This document shows positions 1 through 8,434 of a DNA stretch of 64,000 nucleotides, in pieces (position 1 is the stretch's first letter; every line of letters begins with the position of its first letter). The position numbers were made by a program, and so were the translations under genes. This stretch comes from Stappia sp. TSB10P1A. GTDB lineage: Bacteria; Pseudomonadota; Alphaproteobacteria; Rhizobiales; Stappiaceae. The notes under the pieces are model-generated. The model made no database searches and was not told the origin of the DNA. It was given only the letters and a program-made list of their open reading frames with translations. Location: positions 1 to 64,000 of the forward strand of contig NZ_FYAU01000018.1 of NCBI RefSeq assembly GCF_900185725.1, in the 5' to 3' direction.

Positions 1-344
1 AAGGCCAGGTGCATGGCGGATTGACGCAGGGCATCGGCCAGGCGCTGCTGGAGAACGCGTCCTATGACGCGGACGGCCAGCTCCTGTCGGCGTCCTACAT
101 GGACTACACGATGCCGCGGGCGGACGACGTGCCGTCCTACCGGCTGATGACGACGGTGACGGCGTGCCCGGGCAACCCGCTGGGGATGAAGGGCTGCGGC
201 GAGGCCGGGGCGATCGGCTCGCCGCCGGCGGTGATCAACGCGATCACCGACGCGATCGGAACCAACGCGCTGGAGATGCCGGCGACGCCGCAGGCGGTGT
301 GGGCGGCACTGAAGGCGGCCCGGCCGGCAGAAGCAGCGGAGTGA
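1..344 (+). CDS. Molybdenum hydroxylase large subunit (xanthine dehydrogenase/CoxL family), C-terminal part
   Basis: This is the 3' end of a gene that begins left of the window; it is open in frame from base 3. The residues [17 protein letters not shown] and, later, [17 protein letters not shown] are characteristic of the C-terminal molybdopterin-cytosine-dinucleotide binding domain of xanthine dehydrogenase/CO dehydrogenase large subunits. The glutamate in GCGEAG is the usual active-site base that activates the hydroxyl ligand of molybdenum. The FAD subunit follows downstream, so this is a typical multi-subunit aerobic molybdenum hydroxylase; the iron-sulfur subunit is presumably upstream. 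The substrate cannot be told from this fragment. The stop codon lies inside the first copy of a 33-bp hairpin repeat. Confidence 0.9.
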   Translation, partial: GQVHGGLTQGIGQALLENASYDADGQLLSASYMDYTMPRADDVPSYRLMTTVTACPGNPLGMKGCGEAGAIGSPPAVINAITDAIGTNALEMPATPQAVWAALKAARPAEAAE

Positions 345-478
345 TCTGCGCTGCGCAGGCAAGACGCAGCGGAGTGATCTGCGCTGCGCAGGGAAGAAGC
401 AGCGGAGTGATCTGCGCTGCACCGGCACAGGCTGCCGAAGAGGGCAGCCGAAGAGGGCAGCGGAGCGATCCGCGCAGG
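333..478. repeat. 33-bp tandem repeat with internal hairpin, three copies plus decayed remnants
   Basis: A unit beginning GCAGCGGAGTGATCTGCGC starts at 333, 366 and 399, an exact 33-bp period. Each copy contains the inverted arms GCAGCG and CGCTGC around a 10-nt loop. A 13-bp direct repeat (CCGAAGAGGGCAG) follows at 435-447 and 448-460, and a degraded copy of the main unit sits at 457-478. The first unit overlaps the last codons and stop of the large-subunit gene. The array fills most of the 234-bp gap before the FAD subunit. Confidence 0.85.
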
Positions 479-578
479 ATCTTGATTGAGGATGGCGCTC
501 CCGCACGGCTTGGCCGCGGGGGCGCCTGACCAGACGAGCAAGAGGCCCGGTCGGACTGCCGGGCGAGGGAGGAGCGGG

Positions 579-1379
579 ATGTACGAGACGACCTATCACC
601 GGGCGACGAGCGTCGCCGATGCGGCGGCGAAGATCGCCGCTTGCGAGGACGGCAAGATCCTGTCGGGCGGCATGACCCTGCTGCCGACGATGAAGCAGCG
701 GCTGGCGGCGCCGTCCGACCTTGTCGACGTGACCCATGTCGCCGACCTGAAGGGGATCACTGAAACGGGTGAGGGCCTGCGGATCGGGGCGGCGACGACC
801 CATGCGGAGGTTGCCGGCTCACTGAGCGTGCGGCGCCTGGTGCCGGGTCTTGCGGAGCTTGCCGGCCATATCGGCGATCCGCATGTGCGCCATCGCGGCA
901 CGATCGGCGGGTCGATCGCCAACAACGACCCGGCGGCGGACTATCCGGCGGCGATGCTGGCCTTGGGGGCGACGATCGTCACCGACCGGCGGCGGATCGA
1001 GGCGGAAGAGTTCTTCACCGGCCTGTTCGAGACGGCGCTGGAGGAGGGGGAGATCGTGACGGGCGTCGAGATCCCCGCCTGCGCGGCCTGCGCCTATGCC
1101 AAATATCCGAACCCGGCCTCGCGCTATGCGATGGCCGGCGTCTTCGTGGCGCGCAGCGATGGCGGCGTGCGGGTGGCGGTGACGGGTGCCGGGTCGAACG
1201 GCGTCTTCCGCCACGCGGGGCTGGAACAGGCGCTGTCGCAGAGCTTCACGCCCGACGCCGCAGCCTCCGTCGCGACCGATGCCGACGATCTCATCTCCGA
1301 CATCCACGGCTCCGCCGACTACCGCGCAAACCTCATCACCGTCATGGCCAAGCGCGCCGTCGCAAAACTCAAAACCTGA
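579..1379 (+). CDS. Molybdenum hydroxylase FAD-binding subunit (CoxM family)
   Basis: This 266-residue protein is the medium, FAD-binding subunit of a xanthine dehydrogenase/CO dehydrogenase-type enzyme. It passes electrons from the iron-sulfur subunit to FAD. The FAD-binding motif of the family is visible near the N-terminus ([10 protein letters not shown], about residues 28-37) and again as [20 protein letters not shown] (about residues 108-127). The ATG at 579 is preceded by GGGAGGAG and gives the family's usual length; an in-frame extension to 486 is not needed. It follows the large subunit, with the repeat array in between. The substrate is unknown. Confidence 0.92.
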   Translation: MYETTYHRATSVADAAAKIAACEDGKILSGGMTLLPTMKQRLAAPSDLVDVTHVADLKGITETGEGLRIGAATTHAEVAGSLSVRRLVPGLAELAGHIGDPHVRHRGTIGGSIANNDPAADYPAAMLALGATIVTDRRRIEAEEFFTGLFETALEEGEIVTGVEIPACAACAYAKYPNPASRYAMAGVFVARSDGGVRVAVTGAGSNGVFRHAGLEQALSQSFTPDAAASVATDADDLISDIHGSADYRANLITVMAKRAVAKLKT

Positions 1380-1419
1380 AACCCCGAAACCCTCAAACAG
1401 ACCCACATCCCAAACAAAA

Positions 1420-1448
1420 CACCCCGCCGGAAAAAAAACGGCGGGGTG
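1420..1448. terminator. Hairpin after the molybdenum hydroxylase genes
   Basis: Perfect 10-bp arms CACCCCGCCG (1420-1429) and CGGCGGGGTG (1439-1448) enclose an A-rich loop. On the plus strand no clear T-run follows, whereas on the minus strand a TTTTGTTTG tract follows the stem, so termination may be stronger in that direction. It probably closes the molybdenum hydroxylase operon 40 bases after its stop. Confidence 0.6.
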
Positions 1449-1538
1449 CTCGTGCTTGCGGGAGGCGCGCTCTTCCGCAGAAGCCTCCTGAAGCGGGTGC
1501 CTTCATGGTGAAATTTCTGCCGCTTCGACGTGTAATGG

Positions 1539-1553
1539 TTAATGAATGGTTAA
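1539..1553 (+). promoter_or_regulatory. Exact CtrA-type box TTAA-N7-TTAA
   Basis: TTAATGAATGGTTAA matches the alphaproteobacterial CtrA consensus TTAA-N7-TTAA without mismatch. It lies in a direct repeat AATGGTTAAT (1534-1543 and 1545-1554) spaced one helical turn apart, about 145 bases before the SUOX-like gene. The 1380-1696 interval is otherwise empty of genes and is AT-rich compared with its surroundings, as expected for a promoter region. Confidence 0.65.
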
Positions 1554-1696
1554 TATGCAGTGTTTCTTGTAAAGTAATTAATCCAAATTTTGCCTCTATC
1601 CCGTAATATATGATCCGATGAACCGTAGCCTGAATTCGTGTAAACGCGCATTCTAGCGGCCATGGATCGAAGAACAGGCAAGATGCGGAGAGAGTC

Positions 1697-2176
1697 ATGT
1701 CATTTTTGCGGTTGTTATTGTCAATTGCTGCAGGCGTCTGGCTGCTTGCAGCGGCCCATGCCGCCAGTCCTGTCGTGTTGACGGTGGAAGGCAGCATCGA
1801 GGGGAATGGTCCGCGTGACTTCACGATTGCCGAGTTGGAGGCCATTGGCGTAACGGCTGTAACCACATCGACCCCCTGGCATGACAAGGTCGTTACATTC
1901 GAGGGCGTCCTGCTGTCCGACCTGCTGCAGCGAGTCGGATCCAAGGGGACGATGATCGAAGGGGTTGCCCTCAACAATTTCTACGCCGAGATTCCGGTCT
2001 CCGATCTTGCCGCCTATGGGGTGCTTCTCGCTTTCAAGGCCGATGGAGCGTATCTCGGCGTTCGCGACAAGGGGCCGCTTTTCGTCATCTACCCCTTCGA
2101 CCGCTTTCCGGAGTTGCGCAACGAACTCTTCTACTCCCGATCGATCTGGCAGTTGCGTCGCATCAAGCTGAAGTGA
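1697..2176 (+). CDS. Small periplasmic SUOX-fold (oxidoreductase molybdopterin-binding-like) protein
   Basis: This 159-residue protein has a signal peptide ending near AAHA (about residue 22). Its mature part resembles a minimal sulfite-oxidase-type molybdopterin domain (the FEGVLLSDLL block and the C-terminal GPLFVIYPFD block). It contains no cysteine at all; the position that normally supplies the molybdenum-ligating cysteine reads TSTPWHDK. It is therefore unlikely to be a classical molybdoenzyme and may be a ligand-binding module. It ends four bases before a membrane GGDEF-EAL gene, so the two are probably co-transcribed and a periplasmic sensing role for the cyclase is a reasonable inference. 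AGAGAG precedes the ATG. Confidence 0.72.
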   Translation: MSFLRLLLSIAAGVWLLAAAHAASPVVLTVEGSIEGNGPRDFTIAELEAIGVTAVTTSTPWHDKVVTFEGVLLSDLLQRVGSKGTMIEGVALNNFYAEIPVSDLAAYGVLLAFKADGAYLGVRDKGPLFVIYPFDRFPELRNELFYSRSIWQLRRIKLK

Positions 2177-2180
2177 GCCG

Positions 2181-4211
2181 ATGAGCCCGTCGCAACTCCT
2201 CAAGCGTGCGACTGCCATTGGCGAGCGGTTTCGCCATCTGGCGATAACGGTTCTGGTGGTGCTGGTCGTCGCGGTGCTGCTGCACGCCGAAGCGGTGCTG
2301 ACGACCGGAGGGGCGGTGGACAGGTCGATGCGCTACGACATCGCCATGTCGGGCATGAACGGGCGCGTCGATGCGATCACCGCCCGGCAACGGCTCTCCC
2401 GCTATGCGGCGACCGGGGATCTGGCGGACGCCGAGGAAGCGTGGCTGTTCTACAATATTCTGGCCAGCCGTATCGAGACATGGTCGTCGGGGTCCTTTGG
2501 CGCATTCGTCTCCCGTTCGCCGCAGCGCAGGGAGATGATGGAAGACCTGAGGCGTGATGTCGCCGCGATCGAAAGCGATTATCTCGCTCTGCCAGATCAA
2601 GCCGCCCTGCGGCGCATCGACCAGGTGCTGGAGAAAGTCGTTGGCATCGTTGACCGGATCGGCGGTGAGGCCCTGACGGAAAATCTGGTCGAGGCCGCCG
2701 AGATCCGGGGCACCCTGGTGGAGCGGCAGCGGCTCCAGAATATCCTGGTGGAAGTGCTGGTGGGCATCGGCGCCTTGCTGCTGCTGTTCATGTCCCTTCA
2801 GGCCCGCTCCCTGCGTCGGGCCCGGGCGGTGGCCGAAGAAGCGGCGCGGGAATTCGAATTCGCCGCCCGGCACGACCCGCTCACGGGCCTGCCCAACCGC
2901 ATTGCCTTTCACGATGCGCTGGAACAGGCGCTCTCCTCCGCCGAGGGTCGGGGAGAGGGGCGCCTTGCCGTGCTCGCTCTCGATCTCGACGGGTTCAAGG
3001 CGGTCAATGACATTCTCGGCCATGCTTCGGGCGACGACCTGCTTCGTTCGGTGGCGGACAGACTGCGCCGCATCGTTGCCGACTGGCATCCGCGCGATGT
3101 GGTTTCGCGTCTCGGCGGAGACGAGTTCACGGTGCTCACGCGTGTTTCGGGCGGTGAGCAGGAGGCGGCGATCCGAGCCAAGCAACTCATCGACGGGTTG
3201 CATGAAGCCCACGCGCTCGGGGGCGGCAATGTCGTCGTCAACGCCACCATCGGCGTTGCCCTGTCGCAGGACGGCGAAGGTGGTGCTGCCATGCTGCAGA
3301 ACGCAGATCTCGCGCTGAGCCACGCCAAGGCGACCGGCAAAGGCCGTGTGCAACTCTATGACGTGTCGATGCGTGCCGACGCGACGCGCCATCGCCAGAT
3401 CGAGGAGGGCATCACCCAGGCGCTGGAAGATGGCGATATCGCGACCCACTACCAGCCCCAGGTCGACATGCTGACGGGGCGCATCGTCGGGTTGGAGGCG
3501 CTGGCCCGCTGGCGGCATCCGGTTCTTGGATGGATACCGCCGAGCGAGTTCATTCCTATTGCGGAGGCTTCCGGTCGGATCGTCGAGATCGGCGAGCGGA
3601 TCCTTGAGCAGGCCTGTCGCGACACGCTCTCCCTGTCTGACGATCTGCCGGTAGCGGTGAACCTGTCGGTCGCCCAACTCGCGCGTGAGGACCTGGCCGA
3701 AACCGTCGCCGACGTGCTGCTGCGTTTCGGCATGCCGGCATCGCGGCTCAAGCTGGAAGTGACCGAAAGCGTCGTGATGAAGGACACGCGCCGGGCGATT
3801 TCGACGCTGAAGAAGCTGAAGGCACTCGGGGTCTCGATCTCGCTCGACGATTTCGGCACCGGCTATTCGGCCCTGTCCTATCTGCGCAGCTTCCAGTGGG
3901 ACGAACTGAAGATCGATCGGAGCTTCGTCCGCTCGCTGGAAAGCGACCGGCACAGCCTGTCGATCGTGACCTCTATTCTCGAACTGGCCGCGCGGCTCGA
4001 AATCGGGGTGACCGTCGAGGGCGTCGAGACCCAGCAACAGGTGGCCCTGCTGACCGGTGCGGGCTGCCGTGTTGCGCAGGGCTTCCTGTTCGGCGCTCCG
4101 GTTCCGGTCTCCGACCTGCCGGCCCTGCTCGCTCGAAGCGCAGTGAGGTCGGGAGCCGCCGATCCGACCGTTTCGAGCGACGCGCTTGCGGCCGCTCGGG
4201 GGTTGGTCTGA
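2181..4211 (+). CDS. Membrane-bound GGDEF-EAL cyclic-di-GMP enzyme
   Basis: This 676-residue protein has a transmembrane helix at about residues 21-42, a helical extracytoplasmic segment of about 145 residues and a second helix at about 190-208. A GGDEF domain (intact GGDEF near residue 312) and an EAL domain (EAL near 438) follow. The RxxD inhibitory site before GGDEF is degenerate (HPRD). In the EAL domain the catalytic series is complete: EAL, NLS, the E of KLEVTES, DDFGTGYS, KID, EGVE and the Q of AQGF. It could therefore both make and degrade cyclic di-GMP. Its extracytoplasmic segment could face the SUOX-like protein encoded four bases upstream. The CtrA box at 1539 probably controls both genes. 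Confidence 0.93.
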   Translation: MSPSQLLKRATAIGERFRHLAITVLVVLVVAVLLHAEAVLTTGGAVDRSMRYDIAMSGMNGRVDAITARQRLSRYAATGDLADAEEAWLFYNILASRIETWSSGSFGAFVSRSPQRREMMEDLRRDVAAIESDYLALPDQAALRRIDQVLEKVVGIVDRIGGEALTENLVEAAEIRGTLVERQRLQNILVEVLVGIGALLLLFMSLQARSLRRARAVAEEAAREFEFAARHDPLTGLPNRIAFHDALEQALSSAEGRGEGRLAVLALDLDGFKAVNDILGHASGDDLLRSVADRLRRIVADWHPRDVVSRLGGDEFTVLTRVSGGEQEAAIRAKQLIDGLHEAHALGGGNVVVNATIGVALSQDGEGGAAMLQNADLALSHAKATGKGRVQLYDVSMRADATRHRQIEEGITQALEDGDIATHYQPQVDMLTGRIVGLEALARWRHPVLGWIPPSEFIPIAEASGRIVEIGERILEQACRDTLSLSDDLPVAVNLSVAQLAREDLAETVADVLLRFGMPASRLKLEVTESVVMKDTRRAISTLKKLKALGVSISLDDFGTGYSALSYLRSFQWDELKIDRSFVRSLESDRHSLSIVTSILELAARLEIGVTVEGVETQQQVALLTGAGCRVAQGFLFGAPVPVSDLPALLARSAVRSGAADPTVSSDALAAARGLV

Positions 4212-4343
4212 CTTTGCCGTTTGCCGTTTTTCGGGGAAGCTGCTAGCCAGATTTCCGGCCTTCGTGAAACGTCGGCCCGGGAGGGTGTGTCAGGCTGCGG
4301 CTTGCCGCGGGCCGATCATGTTCCACAGGAGGTCTGTGCTCCC

Positions 4344-5171
4344 ATGTCCGACCCTTGCATCATCTGTGTGGCAATCACCGGTTCCGTGCCGCAGAAATCC
4401 GACAACCCGGCGGTGCCGATCAGCATCGCCGAGCAGGTCGAAAGCACGCAGGAGGCGTTTGAGGCGGGAGCCACGATCGCTCACTGTCACGTGCGCGAGG
4501 AGGACGGTACCCCGACCTCCGATCCGGAGCGTTTCGCCCGGCTGGTCGAGGGGCTGAAAAAGCACTGCCCCGGCATGATCATCCAGTTGTCGACCGGCGG
4601 CCGTTCGGGGGCTGGCAAGGCGCGCGGCGGAATGCTGCCGCTTTCCCCCGACATGGCGTCGCTGTCGGTCGGTTCCAACAATTTCCCGACGCGCGTCTAC
4701 GAGAACCCACCGGACCTCGTGGATTGGCTGGCGGCCGAAATGCTCGCCTGCAACGTCAAGCCGGAGATCGAGGCCTTCGATCTGTCGCATGTCTTCCAGG
4801 CGGCTGCGATGGTCAAGGACGGCCGCCTGAAGGCGCCGCTGCACGTCCAGTTCGTGATGGGTGTGAAGAATGCCATGCCGGCCGACCGCAGGGTCTTCGA
4901 GTTCTATGTCGAGACCTTGAGGCGGTTGATGCCGGACGCGACATGGACGGGAGCGGGCATCGGCCGCAACCAGATCGAACTCAACCGCTGGAGCCTTGAA
5001 CTTGGCGGCCACTGCCGCACCGGCCTTGAGGACAATGTACGCCTCGACAAGGAGCGGCTGGCGCCGTCCAACGCCGCCCTGGTGCAGCGCGTCGTCGACT
5101 TGTGCCCGGACTATGGCCGCTACCCGGCGAGCGTTGCCGAAGCGCGGGCGATCCTCGGGCTTGCTGCCTGA
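4344..5171 (+). CDS. Beta-keto acid cleavage enzyme (BKACE, DUF849)
   Basis: This 275-residue protein belongs to the BKACE family, zinc enzymes that cleave a beta-keto acid with acetyl-CoA to give a CoA ester and acetoacetate. The zinc-binding HxH is visible as HCHVR (H47, H49), with further family blocks STGGRSG, GSNNFP, and EDNVRL near the end. The ATG at 4344 has a strong ribosome site (CAGGAGGT) and matches family length. It stands alone between the GGDEF-EAL gene and the convergent Liv-type locus. Its nearness to importer and reductase genes suggests it belongs to the same catabolic pathway, but that is inference. Confidence 0.92.
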   Translation: MSDPCIICVAITGSVPQKSDNPAVPISIAEQVESTQEAFEAGATIAHCHVREEDGTPTSDPERFARLVEGLKKHCPGMIIQLSTGGRSGAGKARGGMLPLSPDMASLSVGSNNFPTRVYENPPDLVDWLAAEMLACNVKPEIEAFDLSHVFQAAAMVKDGRLKAPLHVQFVMGVKNAMPADRRVFEFYVETLRRLMPDATWTGAGIGRNQIELNRWSLELGGHCRTGLEDNVRLDKERLAPSNAALVQRVVDLCPDYGRYPASVAEARAILGLAA

Positions 5172-5198
5172 AACAGGGTCGGAGCGATAAACGGCATG

Positions 5199-5225
5199 GG
5201 GCCCGCACCGGCATGGCGCGGGCCC
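5199..5225. terminator. Bidirectional hairpin between convergent genes
   Basis: Arms GGGCCCGC (5199-5206) and GCGGGCCC (5218-5225) form a perfect 8-bp stem between the stops of the BKACE gene and the minus-strand binding-protein gene. There is no long T-run on either side. Confidence 0.55.
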
Positions 5226-5255
5226 TTCGACGTCTTGAGGTGCGACCGGACGGGC

Positions 5256-6530
5256 CTACTTGCCGACCAGCTCGTCCTTGAGGGCCATCACGTCTTCGGC
5301 CGACATCTGGCCGACGGTCGTGACCTCGCCGGACGAGATCCGCCAAAGGCGGAAGGGGCCCGTGATGTCGCCGTATTCGTCGAAGCCGACCGGTCCGATG
5401 ACGCCTTCATACTTGATCGGCTTGCCGGCCTTGATCAGTTCGAGCGCCTTGGCGAACTCGTCCTTGCCCGCGAAGATCGGCTCGCCATCGGCGGCGACCA
5501 CCTGCGGGATCGCGGCCTTGATCGCGGCGGCTTCGGCGGTGCCTGCCTTGGCGATCGCGAGGCCGACGATGGCGCCGGCATCGTAGGAGCGGTCGGCGGC
5601 GGGAGCGCTCGGTTCGATGCCGCCGGAGACGTCCTTGTAGGCGCTGTAGAAATACTCCGTCGACTTGGTCGGCGTGGTGCCCGAGGAGGTGCCGAAGGCG
5701 TTTTCCAGGAACTTCGCACCGACACTTTCGATGAAGTCGGTGGAGTTCATGCCGTCGTTCAGCAGGAAGGTCTGCGGTCCGCCCTGCGAGATCCAGGCAC
5801 GGGCGATGGTGGCCCCGTCGACCGGGTAGCTGACGAGATAGAGCGCGTCCGGCTCGCTCGCCATGGCGGCCGACGCTTCCGCCGAGTAGCTCGCCTGTTT
5901 CTCGTTATAGGGCGTGACGGAGGTGATGGTGCCGCCGAGCTTTTCGAAGGCGGAGGAGAACTCCCGCACCATGTTGACGCCGAAGTCGTTGTTCACATGA
6001 ATGATCGCGAGCTTCTTCAGCCCCTGGTCGATGGCGTATTTCGCCGCCGCGGTGCCCTGGAGAGCATCGGAGGTGATCGTGCGGAAGAAGTAGCCGCCGC
6101 TCTTGCCGTCGCGGGCGAGCTGGGTCAGCGTCGGCGAGGAGGAGGCGGGCGAGACCTGGACGACGCCGGCGGGTGCGGTGACCGAGGTCAGGATCGGGAT
6201 CGACACCGAGGAGATGATGCCGCCGATGATGACCGGCACCTTCTTGATGTTGACGAGTTGCGTCGCCTGATCCACGGCGACATTGCCCTGGCTCTGGCTG
6301 TCGCGGGTGTCGGTGACCAGCTTGCAGCCGTCGAGAACGCCGCCGGCCTCGTTGAGGTCGCGGAAGGCCATCTCGACCGACTTGGCGCCGGCCTGGCCGT
6401 ACTGGCCGGCGGGGCCGGTGAGTTCGAGGACGAGGCCGATGGTGACCTCGCAGGCCTGTGCCGCCGGACCTGCCGCCAGCGCGGCGAGGACGCCGCCGGC
6501 AAGCGCGGAAGTCCATTTCAACTTGCTCAT
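5256..6530 (-). CDS. Liv-type ABC importer, periplasmic substrate-binding protein
   Basis: This 424-residue protein has a clear signal peptide (MSKLKWTSALAGG, cleavage after AQA near residue 27). The mature N-terminus, CEVTIGLVLELTGPAGQYG, is typical of type I binding proteins of the branched-chain amino acid (LivJ) family. The ATG at 6530 overlaps the stop of the preceding NTF2-like gene (ATGA), and GAAGGGGAA stands before it. It is the last gene of the minus-strand operon. Its permeases and ATPases are encoded divergently at 9489-12998, so the two arms together make one transporter. The ligand is unknown; the enzymes nearby suggest a carbonyl compound or amino-acid-like molecule. Confidence 0.93.
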   Translation of the reverse strand: MSKLKWTSALAGGVLAALAAGPAAQACEVTIGLVLELTGPAGQYGQAGAKSVEMAFRDLNEAGGVLDGCKLVTDTRDSQSQGNVAVDQATQLVNIKKVPVIIGGIISSVSIPILTSVTAPAGVVQVSPASSSPTLTQLARDGKSGGYFFRTITSDALQGTAAAKYAIDQGLKKLAIIHVNNDFGVNMVREFSSAFEKLGGTITSVTPYNEKQASYSAEASAAMASEPDALYLVSYPVDGATIARAWISQGGPQTFLLNDGMNSTDFIESVGAKFLENAFGTSSGTTPTKSTEYFYSAYKDVSGGIEPSAPAADRSYDAGAIVGLAIAKAGTAEAAAIKAAIPQVVAADGEPIFAGKDEFAKALELIKAGKPIKYEGVIGPVGFDEYGDITGPFRLWRISSGEVTTVGQMSAEDVMALKDELVGK

Positions 6531-6991
6531 TGCTGTTCCCCTTCTCGTTGTTCTGCCGCCGGTTGTCCGTCCGTGCGGTCCTTGATCCAGGTTTCCTGGA
6601 CGAAGCGCCACGCCACCCCCAGGGGAGCGCCGGCATTCCTGGAGAACAGCGCGCCGGCCCGGCGGAAGGTGGTCCTTCCGCCGAGCTCCTGCCGTTCCAC
6701 ATAGATCACGAGGGCGTCGTCGCCGGTCTCGCGCAGCACCGCGATATCCTCGATGGCGATTGCGAAACCCTCAGCAAACCGCCCCCTTGCCGCGGACAGC
6801 ATCGATGCCAGGCCTTCGCGGTCCTGCAGGGCGCCGTCCGGGCCGATGCGATGAAAGTCCGGTTCGAAGGCAGCAAGCGCGGCGGCAAAGGCGCTGTCTT
6901 CGAGCCGGCCGGCGAACCAGTCGACGAAGAACGCGTGCCGGGCGATGATCTCGCGCGCGGCGGCAGCGCCGATGTTGCCCGCTCCCATCAT
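6527..6991 (-). CDS. NTF2/SnoaL-like small protein
   Basis: This 154-residue protein looks like a member of the NTF2-like (SnoaL/DUF4440) superfamily. It has an N-terminal helical hairpin (AREIIARHAFFVDWFAG), the central FEPDFHRIGPDG block and C-terminal strands ending in WRFVQETWIKD. Such cone-shaped folds bind small hydrophobic ligands and sometimes catalyse isomerisation or dehydration. It overlaps the aldo/keto reductase stop upstream (ATGA at 6988-6991) and the binding-protein start downstream, so it is translationally coupled in a catabolic operon. A tandem ATG gives a one-residue uncertainty in the start. No catalytic role can be assigned. Confidence 0.78.
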   Translation of the reverse strand: MMGAGNIGAAAAREIIARHAFFVDWFAGRLEDSAFAAALAAFEPDFHRIGPDGALQDREGLASMLSAARGRFAEGFAIAIEDIAVLRETGDDALVIYVERQELGGRTTFRRAGALFSRNAGAPLGVAWRFVQETWIKDRTDGQPAAEQREGEQQ

Positions 6992-8040
6992 GCGGCCTTC
7001 TCGTCGTTGAGGTTGTATTTCATGATGCGGCCGTGGCGGCCGTGGCGGTCGCGCTCCAGCGTGTAGACATCGCCGTCCAGCTCGCGGGCGGAGGCGAGCA
7101 CCGCGGCGATCCTTGTTCGGTCGTCGGCATCCAGGGCGATCTCGCAAAGGCCGAGATTCGAGGGAAGGTGTGCCCGGTTGCGCGCACCGACGATGACCGC
7201 ACCGACCTGATCGCGGTCGAGCACGCAGCGGCTGGCAACGCTGGCGATGTCGGTGCCGTGCTTGTCGGCGACCTGCTTGAGGGCGGCAAGCAGCGCCTGG
7301 AACAGATCCCAGCCGCCGAAGTCCTCGATGATCAGCTTGTATTTGACCAGCGAGCGGTTCTCGAGCTCCGCCGCCGGCTCCGCCCGGCCAAGCCAGTTCT
7401 CGCTCAGGAAGCCGCCGGCGACGGTGCCGTAGCACAGAAAGGACATGCTGTTGTCGCGGGCGATGCCGGCAAGCCGCTTGGCAGGGCGCGTGTCGAGCAG
7501 GGAATACTGCACCTGCGCCGAGACCAGAGGTACGCCCGCGGCCAGCATGGCGGCGACATGGTCGCTGTCGAAATTGGTGACGCCGATATTGCGGATCTTG
7601 CCGGTCTGGCGAAGCTCCTTGAGCCACAGGGCGACGTCCAGCCAGCCGGGGGCGTTGTAGTCCCACCAGTGGAACTGGACGAGGTCCAGCCGCTCGCAGC
7701 GCAGCCGCGTCAGCGAACGATCGATCAGTTCCTCGACATGCGCGCGGTCGATGCCGATCAGTCGATCGAGGTCCGGCACCAGCTTGGTGTGAATGCAGAT
7801 GCGGGATAGGGCTTCCTCTCCGCGCATATCGCGGTAGCGCGTGCGGAAGGCGCCGATCAGCTCTTCCACGCCGGTGTAGATGTCGGCGCAGTCGAAGGTG
7901 GTGATGCCGGCATCGGCGAAGGCGATCATGTCGTCGATCGCCGTGTTACGGTCGACGGTGCCGTGGCCGCCGGCGAGCTGCCAGCCGCCACGGATGACAC
8001 GGGAGATGACGTGATCGTCCTTCAGGACATGGCGTTCCAT
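6988..8040 (-). CDS. Aldo/keto reductase
   Basis: This 350-residue TIM-barrel oxidoreductase shows the aldo/keto reductase tetrad: D and Y in TTFDCADIYTG, K in HTKLV and H in QFHWWDY. NADPH-binding segments near the C-terminus include VGAVIVGARNRAHL. The ATG at 8040 lies 13 bases after the TIGR04076 gene; longer in-frame starts would overlap that gene heavily. It shares many blocks (FHWW, ENWLG/ERWLG, MKYK/VKYK) with the reductase domain encoded at 12995, so the locus has two paralogous reductases of one subfamily, probably acting on related intermediates. Confidence 0.92.
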   Translation of the reverse strand: MERHVLKDDHVISRVIRGGWQLAGGHGTVDRNTAIDDMIAFADAGITTFDCADIYTGVEELIGAFRTRYRDMRGEEALSRICIHTKLVPDLDRLIGIDRAHVEELIDRSLTRLRCERLDLVQFHWWDYNAPGWLDVALWLKELRQTGKIRNIGVTNFDSDHVAAMLAAGVPLVSAQVQYSLLDTRPAKRLAGIARDNSMSFLCYGTVAGGFLSENWLGRAEPAAELENRSLVKYKLIIEDFGGWDLFQALLAALKQVADKHGTDIASVASRCVLDRDQVGAVIVGARNRAHLPSNLGLCEIALDADDRTRIAAVLASARELDGDVYTLERDRHGRHGRIMKYNLNDEKAA

Positions 8041-8053
8041 CAAGGTCACGGGG

Positions 8054-8434
8054 TCACCCGCCGGTTGCGCTGCCGTCAGCGTCGTTTGGAAGGGGGACGG
8101 CGGTCGTCGCCGCGTGGGAGAAACGGCGCCGGCCGAGCCGAGTGATGCGCAGCCGGCTGGCGCAGTTGGGGTCGGGGCAGGCGACATCCGCGTCGCTGGT
8201 CATCCAGTCGTTGGGATGGCTCGGGCGCTGCTTGGCTGCCAGCAGCGGCAGCACGGCGGCGATGGAATAGATCGAGAAGCCCTGGCCCGGTGGCAGGTAG
8301 AGCATCTCGCCGCGCAGCTCGAAATGGTCGCCCGGCTTTGCGCCGCAATAGACCTTGCCGCCGCCCTCCGGCATCACTGCTTCGACCCGCAGATCGTAGA
8401 GCTCGAAGCTGTCGTCGCCTGCTTCGTTGCTCAT
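8054..8434 (-). CDS. TIGR04076-family protein of unknown function
   Basis: This 126-residue protein matches the pattern of the TIGR04076 family. An N-terminal strand pair (LYDLRVEAVMPEGG, then GKVYCGAKPGDHFELRGE) precedes a PPGQGFSIYSIAAVLPLLAAKQR segment, with a cysteine pair in CPDPNC. Family function is not established; members often sit beside aldo/keto reductases and GntR regulators, as here. The ATG at 8434 overlaps the regulator's stop (ATGA at 8431-8434). The two cysteines together with C near residue 30 might bind metal, but no full site can be argued. Confidence 0.75.
   Translation of the reverse strand: MSNEAGDDSFELYDLRVEAVMPEGGGKVYCGAKPGDHFELRGEMLYLPPGQGFSIYSIAAVLPLLAAKQRPSHPNDWMTSDADVACPDPNCASRLRITRLGRRRFSHAATTAVPLPNDADGSATGG

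Noticed and set aside
333-478. CRISPR array
   Set aside because: The 33-bp units are contiguous with no spacers, have only three copies, and there are no cas genes.
1420-1448. Strong plus-strand intrinsic terminator
   Set aside because: The stem is perfect but a T-run is lacking on the plus strand, so I list it only as a hairpin with moderate confidence.
5196-6704. Long plus-strand open frame opposite the Liv-type binding protein
   Set aside because: It is an antisense shadow of a clear binding-protein gene; the product is composed of Gly/Arg/Asp-rich sequence with no family features, as happens with GC-rich third positions.
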